Origin: Hyphomonadaceae bacterium | GTDB lineage: Bacteria > Pseudomonadota > Alphaproteobacteria > Caulobacterales > Hyphomonadaceae | Direction: 5' to 3' | Length of the DNA: 64,000 nt | Assembly: GCA_022844345.1 (NCBI GenBank) | Contig: JALHLU010000002.1 | Span: forward strand, 413,028 to 477,027 | Shown: positions 18,995 to 28,746 of the stretch, in pieces | How the letters are laid out: each line of letters begins with the position of its first letter | Position numbering within the stretch: position 1 is the stretch's first letter | Made by a program: the position numbers and the translations under genes | Notes under the pieces: generated by a model | Seen by the model: only the letters and a program-made list of their open reading frames with translations | Told to the model about the DNA's origin: nothing | Database searches by the model: none

Positions 18995-19869
18995 CGGTCA
19001 GATGCACGCGGCGGCGGTGTAAAGCTATCGCTGCACTGCGGGCCGGTGCGCCCAGCAGGCACATGCGACATGCAGCGGTAGAGCGCACTGCCGCCCGGAC
19101 CTTCAGGCTCCCCCACCCATTCGACCGCCTGTTTGTTTGCGGCCCAGATGTTCGCCACGACGCGAGAACTGTTTTGCGGGATAGGCGCGCTGGCGGTAGC
19201 GGCGTCAACACGCCTGATCTCGACGCCATCGACGTACCAGGCGATCGACTCCGGCATCCACTCAAATGCATAAAGGTGCAGATCGGCCGAGGCGTCGAAC
19301 CACAGTCCGATGTCGCTTTCGCCCTTCTGACCATCCCAGAAATAGTTCGTGTGAACCTCGCGCGGCTTGCTGCCCACAAACTCGAAATCGACCTCTGAAT
19401 GCTTGTCTCCGAAATAGCGATCTGTATGCGTGAAGAAGGATGAGACTATGCCCTGCGCCTTTGCTGAGCGCATGACCACTTCGTAGCGGCCAAAACCATA
19501 GAATCCTTCGCGCTGGAATTCCGCACTTAAATAGGGCGTCGGCCCGCCATTGCGGCGTGTGACGGACAGCGTCATTCCGGCAGAGTCGAACCGGACATTG
19601 TGCCGGCTGAAATCGGCATCGAGCCATCCGGCGTCCATGAACCAGTCCGCGACAGAGTGGGTCGCCTCGTCGTAGCCGCGCGTGAAGTCGACCAGGAAGC
19701 CCTCATTGGGGTGGCGGCCGCCGATCGGAAGCAAAGGCGGCGGACCAGGCCGCTGCGCGAAGGCGGCCATTTCGGTCCAGCCTTGTTTCAGGGAGGAAAT
19801 CGGCGCAGCGGCACAGCCGGATGTCATCAGCAGCGCGATGCTGATCCGCATTGCCCAGATGGATGGCAT
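18991..19869 (-). CDS. Family 16 glycoside hydrolase, probable lipoprotein
   Basis: 292 residues. The GH16 catalytic signature E-x-D-x-E appears as SEVDFEFVG (about residues 160-168), with flanking Trp/Tyr-rich strands such as HTNYFWDG and FEWMPESIAWYVDG. Family members cleave beta-1,3 or beta-1,4 glucans or galactans; ExoK-type enzymes trim bacterial exopolysaccharides. The N-terminal hydrophobic segment ends in MTSGC, a plausible lipobox, so it may be anchored in the outer membrane. The start at 19869 follows GGGAAGCGGG. It converges on the GT2 gene and may process the polymer made by the two genes at 16674-18994. Confidence 0.88.
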   Translation of the reverse strand: MPSIWAMRISIALLMTSGCAAAPISSLKQGWTEMAAFAQRPGPPPLLPIGGRHPNEGFLVDFTRGYDEATHSVADWFMDAGWLDADFSRHNVRFDSAGMTLSVTRRNGGPTPYLSAEFQREGFYGFGRYEVVMRSAKAQGIVSSFFTHTDRYFGDKHSEVDFEFVGSKPREVHTNYFWDGQKGESDIGLWFDASADLHLYAFEWMPESIAWYVDGVEIRRVDAATASAPIPQNSSRVVANIWAANKQAVEWVGEPEGPGGSALYRCMSHVPAGRTGPQCSDSFTPPPRASDR

Positions 19870-20073
19870 CGCCCGCTTCCCTCGCCCTCACGACAAGATG
19901 AACGCATGAACCCTCAGAGTTCAATAACAAACACCTTGCGAGCGAATGCAGCACGCGCAACGGCTTGCCTGCGACCCAGCGCGGGATAAACCCTTGGGAG
20001 CATCGGGACTCAGCCGTGAGGACTCATCGAGGAGTCCGGGAAGAGTTTGAGCCCGTTCGGGAGGAGAGCGAGC

Positions 20074-22428
20074 ATGATTAACCGCAAATCGGCGGGCGGC
20101 GCAGCGATGTGCGCGGCAGCGGCCCTTCTCGCCTTTGCCTGCACATTGCCAGGGGACCCGGCGGCGTCAGCAAGCGTGATGCAATCTGCTGACGCGGCCA
20201 CAGCCTACAACGCCACACGCTGGATCTACTGGGGCGGCGATGCTGGGCAGACGCGCTATGCGCCACTGAACCAGGTGAGCCGCGAGACGGTGGGGCGTAT
20301 GAAAATCGCCTGGCGCTGGAGCGCCGACACATCGGGCGAACCTTCTTCGGGCAATTTCAAGTCAACGCCGCTGCTGGACGATGGCGTTTTGTACATGCCG
20401 TGGCTCAACCATGGCATGGCGGCGATTGACGCCGGGACGGGCAAGACGCTGTGGACGTTCGAGCCGCAGCCTGTGGACATTGGCGGGCGTGGCGCATCAC
20501 TTGCGCCGCGCTCGCTCGCCTACTGGACAGACGGGACAGAGAAGCGGCTGTTCCACAATTCTGCGGACGGGCGGCTCATCGCGGTCGATGCGAAGACCGG
20601 CAAGCCGGCCGCCGGATTCGGCCGCAATGGCTGGATCGACTTGCGCCGGGGCGTGATCGAGGGAACGCCGGTAACCGATGTTGGCTCGGTCTCACCGGCG
20701 CTGGTGGTGGGCGACATTGTGGTCGCGCAAGTGATCGTCGCCGGCGGGCGCAACAAGGAGAGCGCGCCGGGATACATTCGCGGCTTCGACGTGCGGACGG
20801 GCAAGGAAGTCTGGAAGTTCGATCCCGTGCCGAAGCCTGGTCAGGTTGGCGCCGAGACGTGGGAGGAAGGCAGTAACCTCTACACGGGCGCAGCGGGCGC
20901 CTGGGCGATGATGAGCGCCGATCCGGAGTTGGGATATGTCTACATCCCGCACGAGACACCGACCAACGAGTTCTATGGCGGACAGCGGCCGGGCGACGGC
21001 TTGTTCGGCGAAGCCATCGTCTGTCTCAACGCGAAGACCGGCGAACTCGTCTGGTACTACCAGATCGTGAAACACGGCATCTGGGACTATGATCTGCCGG
21101 CTGCGCCGATCCTCCACGACATCCGGAAGGACGGGAAGACCATCAAGGCCGTGACCGTGCTCACCAAGCAGGGTCTCACCTTCGTGTTCGACCGGGTGAC
21201 CGGCAAGCCCGTGTGGCCGATCGAGGAGCGCGCGGTTCCGAAATCGCCGATCCCGGGCGAGCGCGCCTCGCCGACGCAGCCCTTCCCCACCCTGCCCGAA
21301 CCCTTCCTGCGGCTGGGCTACAGCGAGGATGACCTGATCGACTTCACGCCGGCGCTGCGCGCGGAAGGCAAGGCGCTGGCGGATCAGTACACCAAGGGTG
21401 ACCTCTACACGGCGCCGACCGAGATCACCGAGACGAACAAGGGTACATGGTTATTCCCGGGAACCGGCGGCGGGCCGAACTGGAATGGCGCTGCGTTCGA
21501 TCCCGAGACCAACATGCTGTATACGCCGCTGCGCCTGAAGCCGCAGTTTGCAGGCCTGCGCAAGGGCGATCCGGCCACGACCAACATGCACTATTACGGC
21601 GGCGGCGGCGGCGCGCCGATCACGGGACCACAGGGCCTTCCGATCATGAAGCCGCCCTACTCCGTCGTCGTGGCGACCGACATGGCCAGCGGGAAGCATC
21701 AGTGGCGCATTCCGATCGGCGATGCGGACGACAGCGTGCGCAAGCATCCCGCACTGCAGGGACTCGGTCTCGACTTCGAGAACATGGGCAAGTTCGACGT
21801 ACGGCCGAGCCCGCTGCTGACGAAGGAGCTTCTGTTCCTGGGTGAGTCCGGAAACATTGGCGGCGGATCGGGCGGCCCGATGTTCCGCGCCTATGACAAG
21901 CGCGACGGGCAGCAGGTGTGGGAATTCGAGATGCCCACGCTCGTGACCGGAGCACCGATGACCTACGTGCTGAACGGCCGCCAGTACATCGTGGTCGCCG
22001 TCTCCAAGCGTGGCGAGCCGGCGGAGCTGGTTGCGCTCACTCTGGATGGCGCAAGCGAGAATGGCGCGGCGCCTGGGGGCGGCGTTCCGCTGGCAGCAGC
22101 GCCGCCCTCGACGCGGTTGGCGGCGCAGAGCTTCACGGCAACTGTGGAAGAACTGACGCTCGGCAAGACCAAGTTCGACCAGACATGCGCCATCTGCCAT
22201 GGGCCCGGCGGCGCGGGATTCCCGGGCGGCAACGCCCCGCCTCTCACCAACCGCACCGACTACGAGAACATCGCCCGCGTGATCGCTCAGGGCCAGGGCG
22301 AGATGCCGTCGATGGCGGCCGGCCTCAAGCCCGAGGAGATCGAGGCGGTTGCAAAGTACACGGTGCGGACGCTGGGCCCGCAGACACGTCCGCCGCCGGG
22401 GCGGGCTCCGGTTCAGGATGGGGGTTGA
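20074..22428 (+). CDS. PQQ-dependent dehydrogenase with C-terminal cytochrome c domain
   Basis: 784 residues from the ATG at 20074, which has a strong GGGAGGAGAG site; a TTG 27 bases earlier is in frame but less likely. The signal peptide may be lipoprotein-type (LLAFAC). The propeller begins with IYWGGDAGQTRYAPLNQV and contains repeated GKxxWxF strands typical of quinoprotein alcohol and glucose dehydrogenases. The C-terminal ~90 residues hold one haem-binding site, CAICH, with a later Met in GQGEMPSMAAG as likely axial ligand. It should oxidise an alcohol or sugar in the periplasm and pass electrons to cytochrome c. No PQQ synthesis genes are nearby; the substrate is not predictable. Confidence 0.92.
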   Translation: MINRKSAGGAAMCAAAALLAFACTLPGDPAASASVMQSADAATAYNATRWIYWGGDAGQTRYAPLNQVSRETVGRMKIAWRWSADTSGEPSSGNFKSTPLLDDGVLYMPWLNHGMAAIDAGTGKTLWTFEPQPVDIGGRGASLAPRSLAYWTDGTEKRLFHNSADGRLIAVDAKTGKPAAGFGRNGWIDLRRGVIEGTPVTDVGSVSPALVVGDIVVAQVIVAGGRNKESAPGYIRGFDVRTGKEVWKFDPVPKPGQVGAETWEEGSNLYTGAAGAWAMMSADPELGYVYIPHETPTNEFYGGQRPGDGLFGEAIVCLNAKTGELVWYYQIVKHGIWDYDLPAAPILHDIRKDGKTIKAVTVLTKQGLTFVFDRVTGKPVWPIEERAVPKSPIPGERASPTQPFPTLPEPFLRLGYSEDDLIDFTPALRAEGKALADQYTKGDLYTAPTEITETNKGTWLFPGTGGGPNWNGAAFDPETNMLYTPLRLKPQFAGLRKGDPATTNMHYYGGGGGAPITGPQGLPIMKPPYSVVVATDMASGKHQWRIPIGDADDSVRKHPALQGLGLDFENMGKFDVRPSPLLTKELLFLGESGNIGGGSGGPMFRAYDKRDGQQVWEFEMPTLVTGAPMTYVLNGRQYIVVAVSKRGEPAELVALTLDGASENGAAPGGGVPLAAAPPSTRLAAQSFTATVEELTLGKTKFDQTCAICHGPGGAGFPGGNAPPLTNRTDYENIARVIAQGQGEMPSMAAGLKPEEIEAVAKYTVRTLGPQTRPPPGRAPVQDGG

Positions 22429-22443
22429 GGCGCTGGGAGGGGA

Positions 22444-22519
22444 TGGTGGGCGGTGACGGGATCGAACCGCCGACATCCTGCGTGTAAAGCAGGCGCTCTG
22501 CCAGCTGAGCTAACCGCCC
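22444..22519 (-). tRNA. tRNA-Val (anticodon UAC)
   Basis: 76 nt on the minus strand. The acceptor stem GGGCGGT pairs with ACCGCCC, the D-arm is TTAGCTCAGC, the anticodon stem CCTGC/GCAGG encloses loop TTTACAC with anticodon TAC, and the T-arm has GGTTCGATCC. The terminal CCA is encoded (discriminator A). Confidence 0.97.
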
Positions 22520-22562
22520 ATATTTACCAACGCTGGTCCCAACTCTGGCGAGTGGACTGAAA

Positions 22563-22640
22563 TGGTCGGAGCGGCGGGATTCGAACCCACGACCCCTAGT
22601 CCCCCAGACTAGTGCGCTAACCGGGCTGCGCCACGCTCCG
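22563..22640 (-). tRNA. tRNA-Pro (anticodon GGG)
   Basis: 78 nt on the minus strand. The acceptor stem CGGAGCG pairs with CGCTCCG; the anticodon stem CTAGT/ACTAG encloses loop CTGGGGG with anticodon GGG; the T-arm has GGGTTCGAATCCC. The terminal CCA is encoded. It is 43 bp upstream of tRNA-Val on the same strand and 73 bp downstream of the merR gene. Confidence 0.97.
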
Positions 22641-22713
22641 CCAATTCAGGAGCGCCCTTATAGGCGCCTCGCTCCCGGGGGGCAACCGTGTGTTTCTTCA
22701 GCTTTTCCGGCGT

Positions 22714-23316
22714 TCAGGCCGCCGCGCGGACGGCGTCGAGGCGGGACTTGAGGTTGGTGAGGTCGGCCAGGAGGCTTTCGAGGCGGGTGCGGGCCGTGGT
22801 GCTGGCGGTCACTTCAGGCGCGCGGAAGTCGCCACGCTCGACCGCAACGCGGACAGCGTCCTGGAGGTCGCGCACGGAGGCGCCGGTTTCGGCCTCGACC
22901 GTCATCACTTCAGCCCCTGCTTCCTCGATAACGGCAGCCGCCCCCGGCTGTTCCCCGTCATCGCCATCGAGCGCCTTGACGGCGCCGCGAATGGTCAACC
23001 CCTGCACGTGGAGGAGATTCTGGAGCTTGCGCAACAGTTCCATGTCATCGGGCCGGTAGTAGCGGCGGCCGTCGGCGCGCTTCATCGGGCGAAGATTGTC
23101 GAACTTGGTTTCCCAGAAGCGCAGGACATGGGTCTTGAGGCCGAGTTCCGAAGCGGCCTCGCCGATGGTGCGGAAGGCGTCCGCGCTCTTGGCGAACATC
23201 TCTTCGGATTGCTCCACGACGCAGGTTTCAGCCGCGAGTTCCTGGGCTGTGGCGGGGCCAGAATCGGAGATGCACTCCGGCTCGAGCGGCAATCCGGCCT
23301 GCGATGTTGCGGTCAT
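22714..23316 (-). CDS. MerR-family transcriptional regulator
   Basis: 200 residues. The winged-helix DNA-binding domain at about residues 50-115 contains [33 protein letters not shown] and [23 protein letters not shown]. There is no metal-binding Cys set, so it is not a classical mercury-type sensor. The C-terminal half is helical (probable coiled-coil dimerisation). The start overlaps the ihfA stop by 1 bp (TGATG), and this ihfA-merR pair recurs in alphaproteobacteria. Targets are unknown. Confidence 0.87.
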   Translation of the reverse strand: MTATSQAGLPLEPECISDSGPATAQELAAETCVVEQSEEMFAKSADAFRTIGEAASELGLKTHVLRFWETKFDNLRPMKRADGRRYYRPDDMELLRKLQNLLHVQGLTIRGAVKALDGDDGEQPGAAAVIEEAGAEVMTVEAETGASVRDLQDAVRVAVERGDFRAPEVTASTTARTRLESLLADLTNLKSRLDAVRAAA

Positions 23317-23627
23317 CAGTCTCTCCGGGCGGTCAGCGAGGCTTCCACCCTCTGCCGCAGCAGCGGCGAGGGCTTGAACGACACCACCCGTCTTGCAGAG
23401 ATCGGGGCCTCTTCGCCGGTCTTGGGATTGCGACCGACCCGGGCCTTCTTGCGACGCACCACGAAATTTCCGAAGCGCGCGAACTTAACATCGACATCGT
23501 TCTCGAGTTCCGAGCACACGAGCTCCAGCACGCGTTCGAGGAAGTTGCTGGAATCCTGCTTGGTCAGCCCGACCTTCTGGACGAGCCGATCCACGATGTC
23601 CGCGCGCGTCAGTGTGTTCTCGGGCAC
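23316..23627 (-). CDS. ihfA: Integration host factor alpha subunit
   Basis: 103 residues, standard for IHF-alpha. It pairs with IHF-beta to bend DNA. Characteristic parts: [18 protein letters not shown] at the N-terminus, [27 protein letters not shown] with the Pro-containing beta-arm, and the [17 protein letters not shown] tail. In Caulobacterales IHF contributes to cell-cycle promoters. It is downstream of fabH (132-bp gap) and coupled to merR. Confidence 0.95.
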   Translation of the reverse strand: MPENTLTRADIVDRLVQKVGLTKQDSSNFLERVLELVCSELENDVDVKFARFGNFVVRRKKARVGRNPKTGEEAPISARRVVSFKPSPLLRQRVEASLTARRD

Positions 23628-23759
23628 TTCGACGTCTCCGGTATTCTTCCAACCCTACCCCCCGCAGCCGCCCTTGTTAAGGGGGATGCGGCGAAATCCC
23701 GAACAATGTCATTCGTTTACGAGTTGTTAGCAAGTCGGAATGGCGCCTCGCGGGCCAGC

Positions 23760-24734
23760 CTACATCCGTATCAGCGCGGAGCCCCATGTCAGGCCGCCGC
23801 CGATGGCTTCGATCAGGATGAGATCGCCCTGCTTGATGCGGCCATCCTCGATGGCAGCAGCCAGGGCCAGCGGGACCGAGGCGGCGGAAGTGTTGCCATG
23901 CTCGGCGACCGTGGAGATCACCTTGTTGTCGTCCAGCCCCAGCCGCGCGGCCACGGCGGACAGGATGCGCTGGTTGGCCTGGTGGGGCACGAACCAGTCG
24001 ATATCGGACACGGCGAGGCCAGCGTCGGCGGCGGCCGCCTTCACGCTGTCGGAGATCTTGCCCACCGCGTGCTTGAACACCTGGTTGCCGATCATGCGCA
24101 GGTGGCCAACCGTTTGCGTCGTGGACGGGCCGCCATCGACATAGAGCAGATCACGATAGCGCCCGTCGGAGCGCAGGTGGATGCCCTTCACGCCGCGATC
24201 GCCGGCCTGCTCCTTCGTCTGCCGTTCGAGAACGACGGCGCCGGCCCCATCGCCGAACAGCACGCAGGTGGATCGATCAGACCAGTCGAGGATGCGCGAG
24301 AAGGTTTCGGCGCCGATCACAAGCGCCCGCTCGAACTGGCCGCGCGCGAGGAAGTTGTCGGCGGTGGCGACGGCGAAGACGAAACCAGAGCAGACAGCCT
24401 GCAGATCGAAGGCGGCGCCGCGCGTGATGCCCAGCTTGTCCTGGACGACCGTGGCGGTGGCCGGAAAAGTGTAGTCCGGCGTGGCCGTGGCGACGATGAT
24501 GAGGTCGATGTCCTGCGGACCGAGGCCTGCGGAGTCCAGCGCCCTGCGCGCGGCCGCGACAGCGAGATCGGATGTGGCCTCCCCCTCGGCTGCGATGTGG
24601 CGTTTGCGGATGCCGGTGCGGGCGGTGATCCACTCGTCGGTGGTGTCGACCATTTTCGACAGGTCTTCGTTGGTGAGCACTCTTTCGGGCAGGTAGCCGC
24701 CGACGCCGCGTATCACGGAAGCAAATTCACTCAT
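23760..24734 (-). CDS. fabH: 3-oxoacyl-ACP synthase III
   Basis: 324 residues from ATG at 24734 (a GTG two codons upstream is also possible). It condenses acetyl-CoA with malonyl-ACP to start fatty-acid synthesis. The catalytic triad is visible: Cys in [11 protein letters not shown], His in [10 protein letters not shown] and Asn in EHGNTSAAS. It follows plsX by 44 bp on the same strand, the usual plsX-fabH operon. Confidence 0.96.
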   Translation of the reverse strand: MSEFASVIRGVGGYLPERVLTNEDLSKMVDTTDEWITARTGIRKRHIAAEGEATSDLAVAAARRALDSAGLGPQDIDLIIVATATPDYTFPATATVVQDKLGITRGAAFDLQAVCSGFVFAVATADNFLARGQFERALVIGAETFSRILDWSDRSTCVLFGDGAGAVVLERQTKEQAGDRGVKGIHLRSDGRYRDLLYVDGGPSTTQTVGHLRMIGNQVFKHAVGKISDSVKAAAADAGLAVSDIDWFVPHQANQRILSAVAARLGLDDNKVISTVAEHGNTSAASVPLALAAAIEDGRIKQGDLILIEAIGGGLTWGSALIRM

Positions 24735-24778
24735 GACCACGCCTCGTCATTCTGCCCCCAACCCAGCACGCAAGATCC

Positions 24779-25834
24779 TTACTTGGCGGGCTGCTGTGCT
24801 GGCGCAACTGCAGCCGCAACAGGCGCAAGGCGCCTGAGATTCTCTTCGACTTCCGTGCGAAAATTGCTTCCGCCCATGCTGGCGGCGACATGGATTGCGT
24901 GGGCGAAGCCCATGTCATCGGTGCCGCCATGGCTTTTGACCACGACGCCGTTGAGACCGAGGAAGACGCCGCCATTGACCTTGCGCGGGTCCATCTTGTT
25001 CCTGAAGCCCTTGAGCGCCGGGAGCACGAGCATAGCGCCGAGCATGGCGATTGGGCCTGACTTGAAAGCGTCCTTCAGCATGTCCGAGATCATGCGGGCG
25101 ATGCCCTCGGCAGTCTTCAGGGCGACGTTGCCGGTGAAGCCGTCGGTGACGATGACGTCGATATCGCCATTGCCGATCTTGTCGGGCTCGATGAAGCCAC
25201 GGAAATCAATCGTAAGGTTGGCTGCACGCATCAGGCGGGCGCCTTCGCGGATCGACTCGTGTCCTTTGAGTTCTTCCTCGCCGATGTTGAGCAGCGCCAC
25301 ACGGGGGTTCTGCACGCCGTGGACAGCGCGCGCGAAGGCGGCGCCCATGATGGCGAATTCGACGAGCTGGGCGGCGTCGGCTGCGATGTCGGCGCCAAGG
25401 TCGAGCATGGCGCAGACGCCCTTGCGGGTGGGCCAGCTGCCAACCAGCGCCGGGCGGTGGACGCCTTCCACCTTGCGCAGGATGAACATGGACAGCGCCA
25501 TCAGCGCGCCGGTGTTGCCGGCTGAGACGGCGGCGACTGCCTCGCCAGATTTAACGGCCTCGATGGCGTTCCACATCGACGTGCCCTTGCCCTGACGCAG
25601 CATCTGGCTGGGCTTGGCGTCCATCGCGACGCTCTTGTCAGTGTGGCGGACGGTCGTGCGCGGCGCGGCGGTGGGCGCTTTTTCAAGCAGCGGCTTCAGC
25701 GCGACTTCATCGCCGTGCAACAGGAAGTTGAAGCCGGCATTGCTGCGGGCGAAACGTTCGAGGCCTTCCACCACGATGCGTGGCGCGTGGTCTCCGCCCA
25801 TCGCGTCGATGGATATGATCCTGGGGGCGGACAT
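24779..25834 (-). CDS. plsX: Phosphate acyltransferase PlsX
   Basis: 351 residues from the ATG at 25834, giving the expected N-terminus ISIDAMGGDHAPRIVVEG. PlsX converts acyl-ACP to acyl-phosphate for phospholipid synthesis and acts at the membrane surface. Other blocks: VSAGNTGALMALS, LLNIGEEELKG and DVIVTDGFTGNVALKTAEG. It heads plsX-fabH-ihfA-merR. The yceD/DUF177 gene often found upstream of plsX is absent here; the gap to the next gene is only about 170 bp. Confidence 0.95.
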   Translation of the reverse strand: MSAPRIISIDAMGGDHAPRIVVEGLERFARSNAGFNFLLHGDEVALKPLLEKAPTAAPRTTVRHTDKSVAMDAKPSQMLRQGKGTSMWNAIEAVKSGEAVAAVSAGNTGALMALSMFILRKVEGVHRPALVGSWPTRKGVCAMLDLGADIAADAAQLVEFAIMGAAFARAVHGVQNPRVALLNIGEEELKGHESIREGARLMRAANLTIDFRGFIEPDKIGNGDIDVIVTDGFTGNVALKTAEGIARMISDMLKDAFKSGPIAMLGAMLVLPALKGFRNKMDPRKVNGGVFLGLNGVVVKSHGGTDDMGFAHAIHVAASMGGSNFRTEVEENLRRLAPVAAAVAPAQQPAK

Positions 25835-26001
25835 GTGAGGCGAATGAACTCCCGTTGGCTCCCCCGAGTCGGATTGACCCGGACCGGCCACGATTCCGGC
25901 GACCTAATAGCACGTGCGGAGTGGGGGAACAGGCCCTGCCTGCCCCTGCGACCCTTGCGCCGAACCTCAGCCGGACATCAGAGAATCAGCTGGTCAGGCG
26001 A

Positions 26002-26529
26002 TCAAGACAGGCGCGGCCAGTTGACTTCACCCTGGAGAAGCTGGTCGTCCTGGTGGCGCAGCAGCGACCCCTCGACGAGGCGGACATAGCGGACAAAGCG
26101 GTCCACTTCGGCTTCAGAGATGCCCAGATTCCGCTTCAGGGCCATGCCGAGATCCGCATCCGTCGCCCCATCGTCCAATGCCTCGTCATAGGCCTTGGCG
26201 CGGCCGTAGAAGGCCTCGCCCATCTTCCTGATCTTCTTGCCGACGCTGAGATCGCCCGTGCCAATGTCGCGCAGGGCCTCGTCAAATCCGTCGAACAGGG
26301 CGTCGAAAACGTCCTGTGACAGGGCTTTCCCGGAGTTGCCGGCAGCACGCAGGCGGCGGAACACCAGCGTGCCGTGCAGGCACGTCATCTCGAAGCGTCC
26401 GGAAAAATTGTCGCGCGCGCCTCCTTCATAGTAGAAATCGGGCCGAAGGGCCTGCGCCTGGATGGACTGGTGCAACCTGTCCACCGCCCAGCGGTTCTTC
26501 TTTGACTGGAACCAGTTTCCAAGCGCCAT
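26002..26529 (-). CDS. Ubiquinol-cytochrome c chaperone family protein
   Basis: 175 residues from ATG at 26529 (MALGNWFQSKKNRWAVDRL). The family (related to mitochondrial Cbp3) helps assemble the cytochrome bc1 complex. Matching features are the N-terminal amphipathic helix, FETTC-like block FEMTCLHGTLVFRRLRA, and the acidic helix FDALFDGFDEALRDIGTGDLSVGKKIRKMGEAFYGRAKAY (written here only to locate the DUF region; key residues are the paired acidic clusters and GxGDLxVGKxI). It is divergent from bamE, an arrangement common in alphaproteobacteria. Confidence 0.87.
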   Translation of the reverse strand: MALGNWFQSKKNRWAVDRLHQSIQAQALRPDFYYEGGARDNFSGRFEMTCLHGTLVFRRLRAAGNSGKALSQDVFDALFDGFDEALRDIGTGDLSVGKKIRKMGEAFYGRAKAYDEALDDGATDADLGMALKRNLGISEAEVDRFVRYVRLVEGSLLRHQDDQLLQGEVNWPRLS

Positions 26530-26725
26530 GCCAGCCCTGTCGTTGCAGCGTTTTCCGGAAGACCTGGCGGACACTAGCAGGGTTCGCGCGCAGGGGAAGC
26601 GGCCGGGGACGTCCTGCAAATGGGAGAATTCCGGGGCAATCAGGCCGGGCCGCCACACTGGCGCCCACAAGCCTTGCCAACCCGGGCGGGAGGCTTGTAG
26701 CTAGCCCGAAGTACTGGAGTTTTCG

Positions 26726-27262
26726 ATGGCTTTCCGTCGTCTTGCCCTTGCCACGAGTCTCGCCGCTGCGAGCCTTGCCGTCCTGGGGGCCTGCACCGCC
26801 ACGCGCGACTTCCACGGCTTTGTGCCCGACCAGGCGCTGGCGACCGACATCAAGCCGGCTGTCGATACGCGTTCGACCGTCCTGACCCGGCTGGGCACGC
26901 CCTCCACCACATCCCTCTTCGACCAGACAGGCCAGGCCAAATATGTGGCGGGCAAGGAAAAGCTCTGGGTCTACATGTCATCGACCCGCGAATTGCTGAC
27001 GTTCTACTACCCGAAGGTCGTCCAGCGCGAGATCGTTGCGATCCAGTTCGATGATGACGACGTGGTCTCCGACGTGCTGGTCTATGACGTCCAGGACGGT
27101 CGCGTACTGGATTACAGCTCGCGCATCACGCCGACGCGCGGCCGCGAACTCGGCATTCTCGAACAGCTGTTCGGTACGCTGGGCAGCCTGCAGAACCAGA
27201 TCCCGGGCTTGGAGCGCCAGGACGACCGCCAGCCGGGCGACAACCCGGGCGGACGCCAGTAA
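26726..27262 (+). CDS. bamE: Outer membrane assembly lipoprotein BamE
   Basis: 178 residues. A lipoprotein signal peptide ends in LGAC (Cys near residue 22), placing it in the outer membrane with the BAM complex that inserts beta-barrel proteins. The SmpA/OmlA fold is recognisable from STVLTRLGTPSTTSLF, KLWVYMSS and the EIVAIQFDDDDVVSDV strand. The C-terminal tail after residue ~145 is Gln/Gly/Pro-rich and extends beyond the usual domain. The ATG follows a short purine stretch. Confidence 0.9.
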   Translation: MAFRRLALATSLAAASLAVLGACTATRDFHGFVPDQALATDIKPAVDTRSTVLTRLGTPSTTSLFDQTGQAKYVAGKEKLWVYMSSTRELLTFYYPKVVQREIVAIQFDDDDVVSDVLVYDVQDGRVLDYSSRITPTRGRELGILEQLFGTLGSLQNQIPGLERQDDRQPGDNPGGRQ

Positions 27263-27289
27263 TCTTCTTGGTCAATCGAAGGCTGGCGA

Positions 27290-27739
27290 TCAGCTCTGGC
27301 TGGCGATCTGGGTGAACGTCATCTGGACGAGAGCATCTGGCTCGCCCACGGTCTGGTTGGCGACCTTGACGCATTCGGCGGACGCGAACTTCTCGTCGAG
27401 CTTCCTGAAATTGCCCTTGGCGTGGAAGCTGGTCTTGTGGGCTGCGCGCAGGATGGCATCGCGAATGAAGTGCTGCTGTTCGCGATATTTCCAGACGTCC
27501 TTGCCGGGACCGGCCAGCATGCGCGCGCTGATGAACAGGTAGTTCTTCAGCTTCAGCTTCTCATCGAACACCGGGAAGACCAGGCCTCCAAGCTCGAGCG
27601 AGCGGGCGACTTCAGCCTCGGTGGGGGTCTCGCCACCCTGCTCCGCCCCGCCCGCTGGGGGCGCAAAGGCGGCGGCGGCCGGCGTGAGGACGGCAGCAAG
27701 CGATGCGGAAACGATAACGTCGCGACGGGTAAAGCGCAT
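27290..27739 (-). CDS. Small exported protein of unknown function
   Basis: 149 residues. The N-terminus RFTRRDVIVSASLAAVLTPAAAAFA is an export signal with a twin-Arg pair, so it may use Tat. The mature part contains LKLKNYLFISARMLAGP and EQQHFIRDAILRAAHKT, which loosely recall the beta-strand plus helix of FliL-like proteins, though I would not assign it. It is 54 bp downstream of thiL on the same strand and is the last gene of that long block; it converges on bamE. Confidence 0.65.
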   Translation of the reverse strand: MRFTRRDVIVSASLAAVLTPAAAAFAPPAGGAEQGGETPTEAEVARSLELGGLVFPVFDEKLKLKNYLFISARMLAGPGKDVWKYREQQHFIRDAILRAAHKTSFHAKGNFRKLDEKFASAECVKVANQTVGEPDALVQMTFTQIASQS

Positions 27740-27793
27740 GAAGGCAGTCTGCGCCGGAATGGTTTAGGTCGCGTTTACGGTTAGGCGCGCGGG

Positions 27794-28741
27794 TCAGAAG
27801 TGGCGAAAACCAGTGCGCGCCAGCTGCATGGGCGCGCCTGCTGCGTCCAGCACAAGGACGCCCGGCTCCGCCACGACTTCGCCAATGCGGGCGACAGGCT
27901 GACCTTCCATTGCGATCTGGTCGCGGGCTGTGGCGGGGGCAGTGAACAGCGTCTGGTAGTCGTCTCCGCCCGTCAGCAGCTGAGCCAGCGTGACTCGGGC
28001 GTTGTCGAGATATGACTGGCAGACCGCGCTCAAGGGAATAGCGGCAGCGCGGATCACGATACCTGCGCCGGATGCGGCCGCCACATGGCCGGCATCCGCC
28101 ACAAGGCCGTCCGACACGTCGATGGACGCAGACGCATGGGCCGCGACGAAGTCGGCGAATGGGAGGCGCGGCGGCTCGGGGACGCGATAGCGCGAGACCA
28201 GCAGGTTGGAAGCTTCAGCCGAGAGCAGGCCGAGCTTGCTGGTGGCCGCCTGCAGGCCGAGCCAGCCATCGCCGATGGTTCCGGTGACCCAGACATCGTC
28301 ACCCACCTTCGCGCCAGAGCGGCGGACAGGCCCGCGCGCGCCGACCTTGCCGATCAGCGTGAGGCTGAGTGTGAGCGGGCCGTCTGTCGAAGTCGTATCG
28401 CCGCCGACGAGGTGTGCGCCCCAGCGGTCGAGGTCCTTGCGCAGGCCGCGCGCGAAGCCTTCGAGTTGTTCGTGGGGGCGGCCCTTGGGCCAGACCAGCG
28501 CCAGCAGCGCCGCATCGGGCTTGCCGCCCTTGGCGATGATGTCGGAGACGTTCACGCGGACCAGCTTCTGCGCGACGGTTTCCAGCGGATCATCGGGCAG
28601 GAAGTGGATGCCTTCGACGATGGCGTCCTTGGTGGCGATCAGCCCGGGCGCGATCTCGGCAACGTCATCATTGAGGCCATCAGCGCCCGGCGAAGTGGCG
28701 AGAGGCGCGAAGTAGCGGCGGATGAGATCGAACTCATCCAT
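27794..28741 (-). CDS. thiL: Thiamine-monophosphate kinase
   Basis: 315 residues from ATG at 28741 (MDEFDLIRRYFAPLA). It phosphorylates TMP to the active cofactor TPP. It belongs to the PurM/HypE-type ATP-binding fold; motifs are NDDVAEI, the metal-binding ATKDAIVEGIHF, VNVSDIIAKGGKP, HLVGGDTT, and ASIDVSDGL. A start further upstream exists in frame but would run into nusB. It lies 5 bp after nusB. Confidence 0.94.
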   Translation of the reverse strand: MDEFDLIRRYFAPLATSPGADGLNDDVAEIAPGLIATKDAIVEGIHFLPDDPLETVAQKLVRVNVSDIIAKGGKPDAALLALVWPKGRPHEQLEGFARGLRKDLDRWGAHLVGGDTTSTDGPLTLSLTLIGKVGARGPVRRSGAKVGDDVWVTGTIGDGWLGLQAATSKLGLLSAEASNLLVSRYRVPEPPRLPFADFVAAHASASIDVSDGLVADAGHVAAASGAGIVIRAAAIPLSAVCQSYLDNARVTLAQLLTGGDDYQTLFTAPATARDQIAMEGQPVARIGEVVAEPGVLVLDAAGAPMQLARTGFRHF

Positions 28742-28746
28742 CACAT

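Noticed and set aside
23304-25595. 763-residue plus-strand frame opposite ihfA, fabH and plsX
   Set aside because: Antisense shadow; all three opposite genes have full catalytic or binding motifs.
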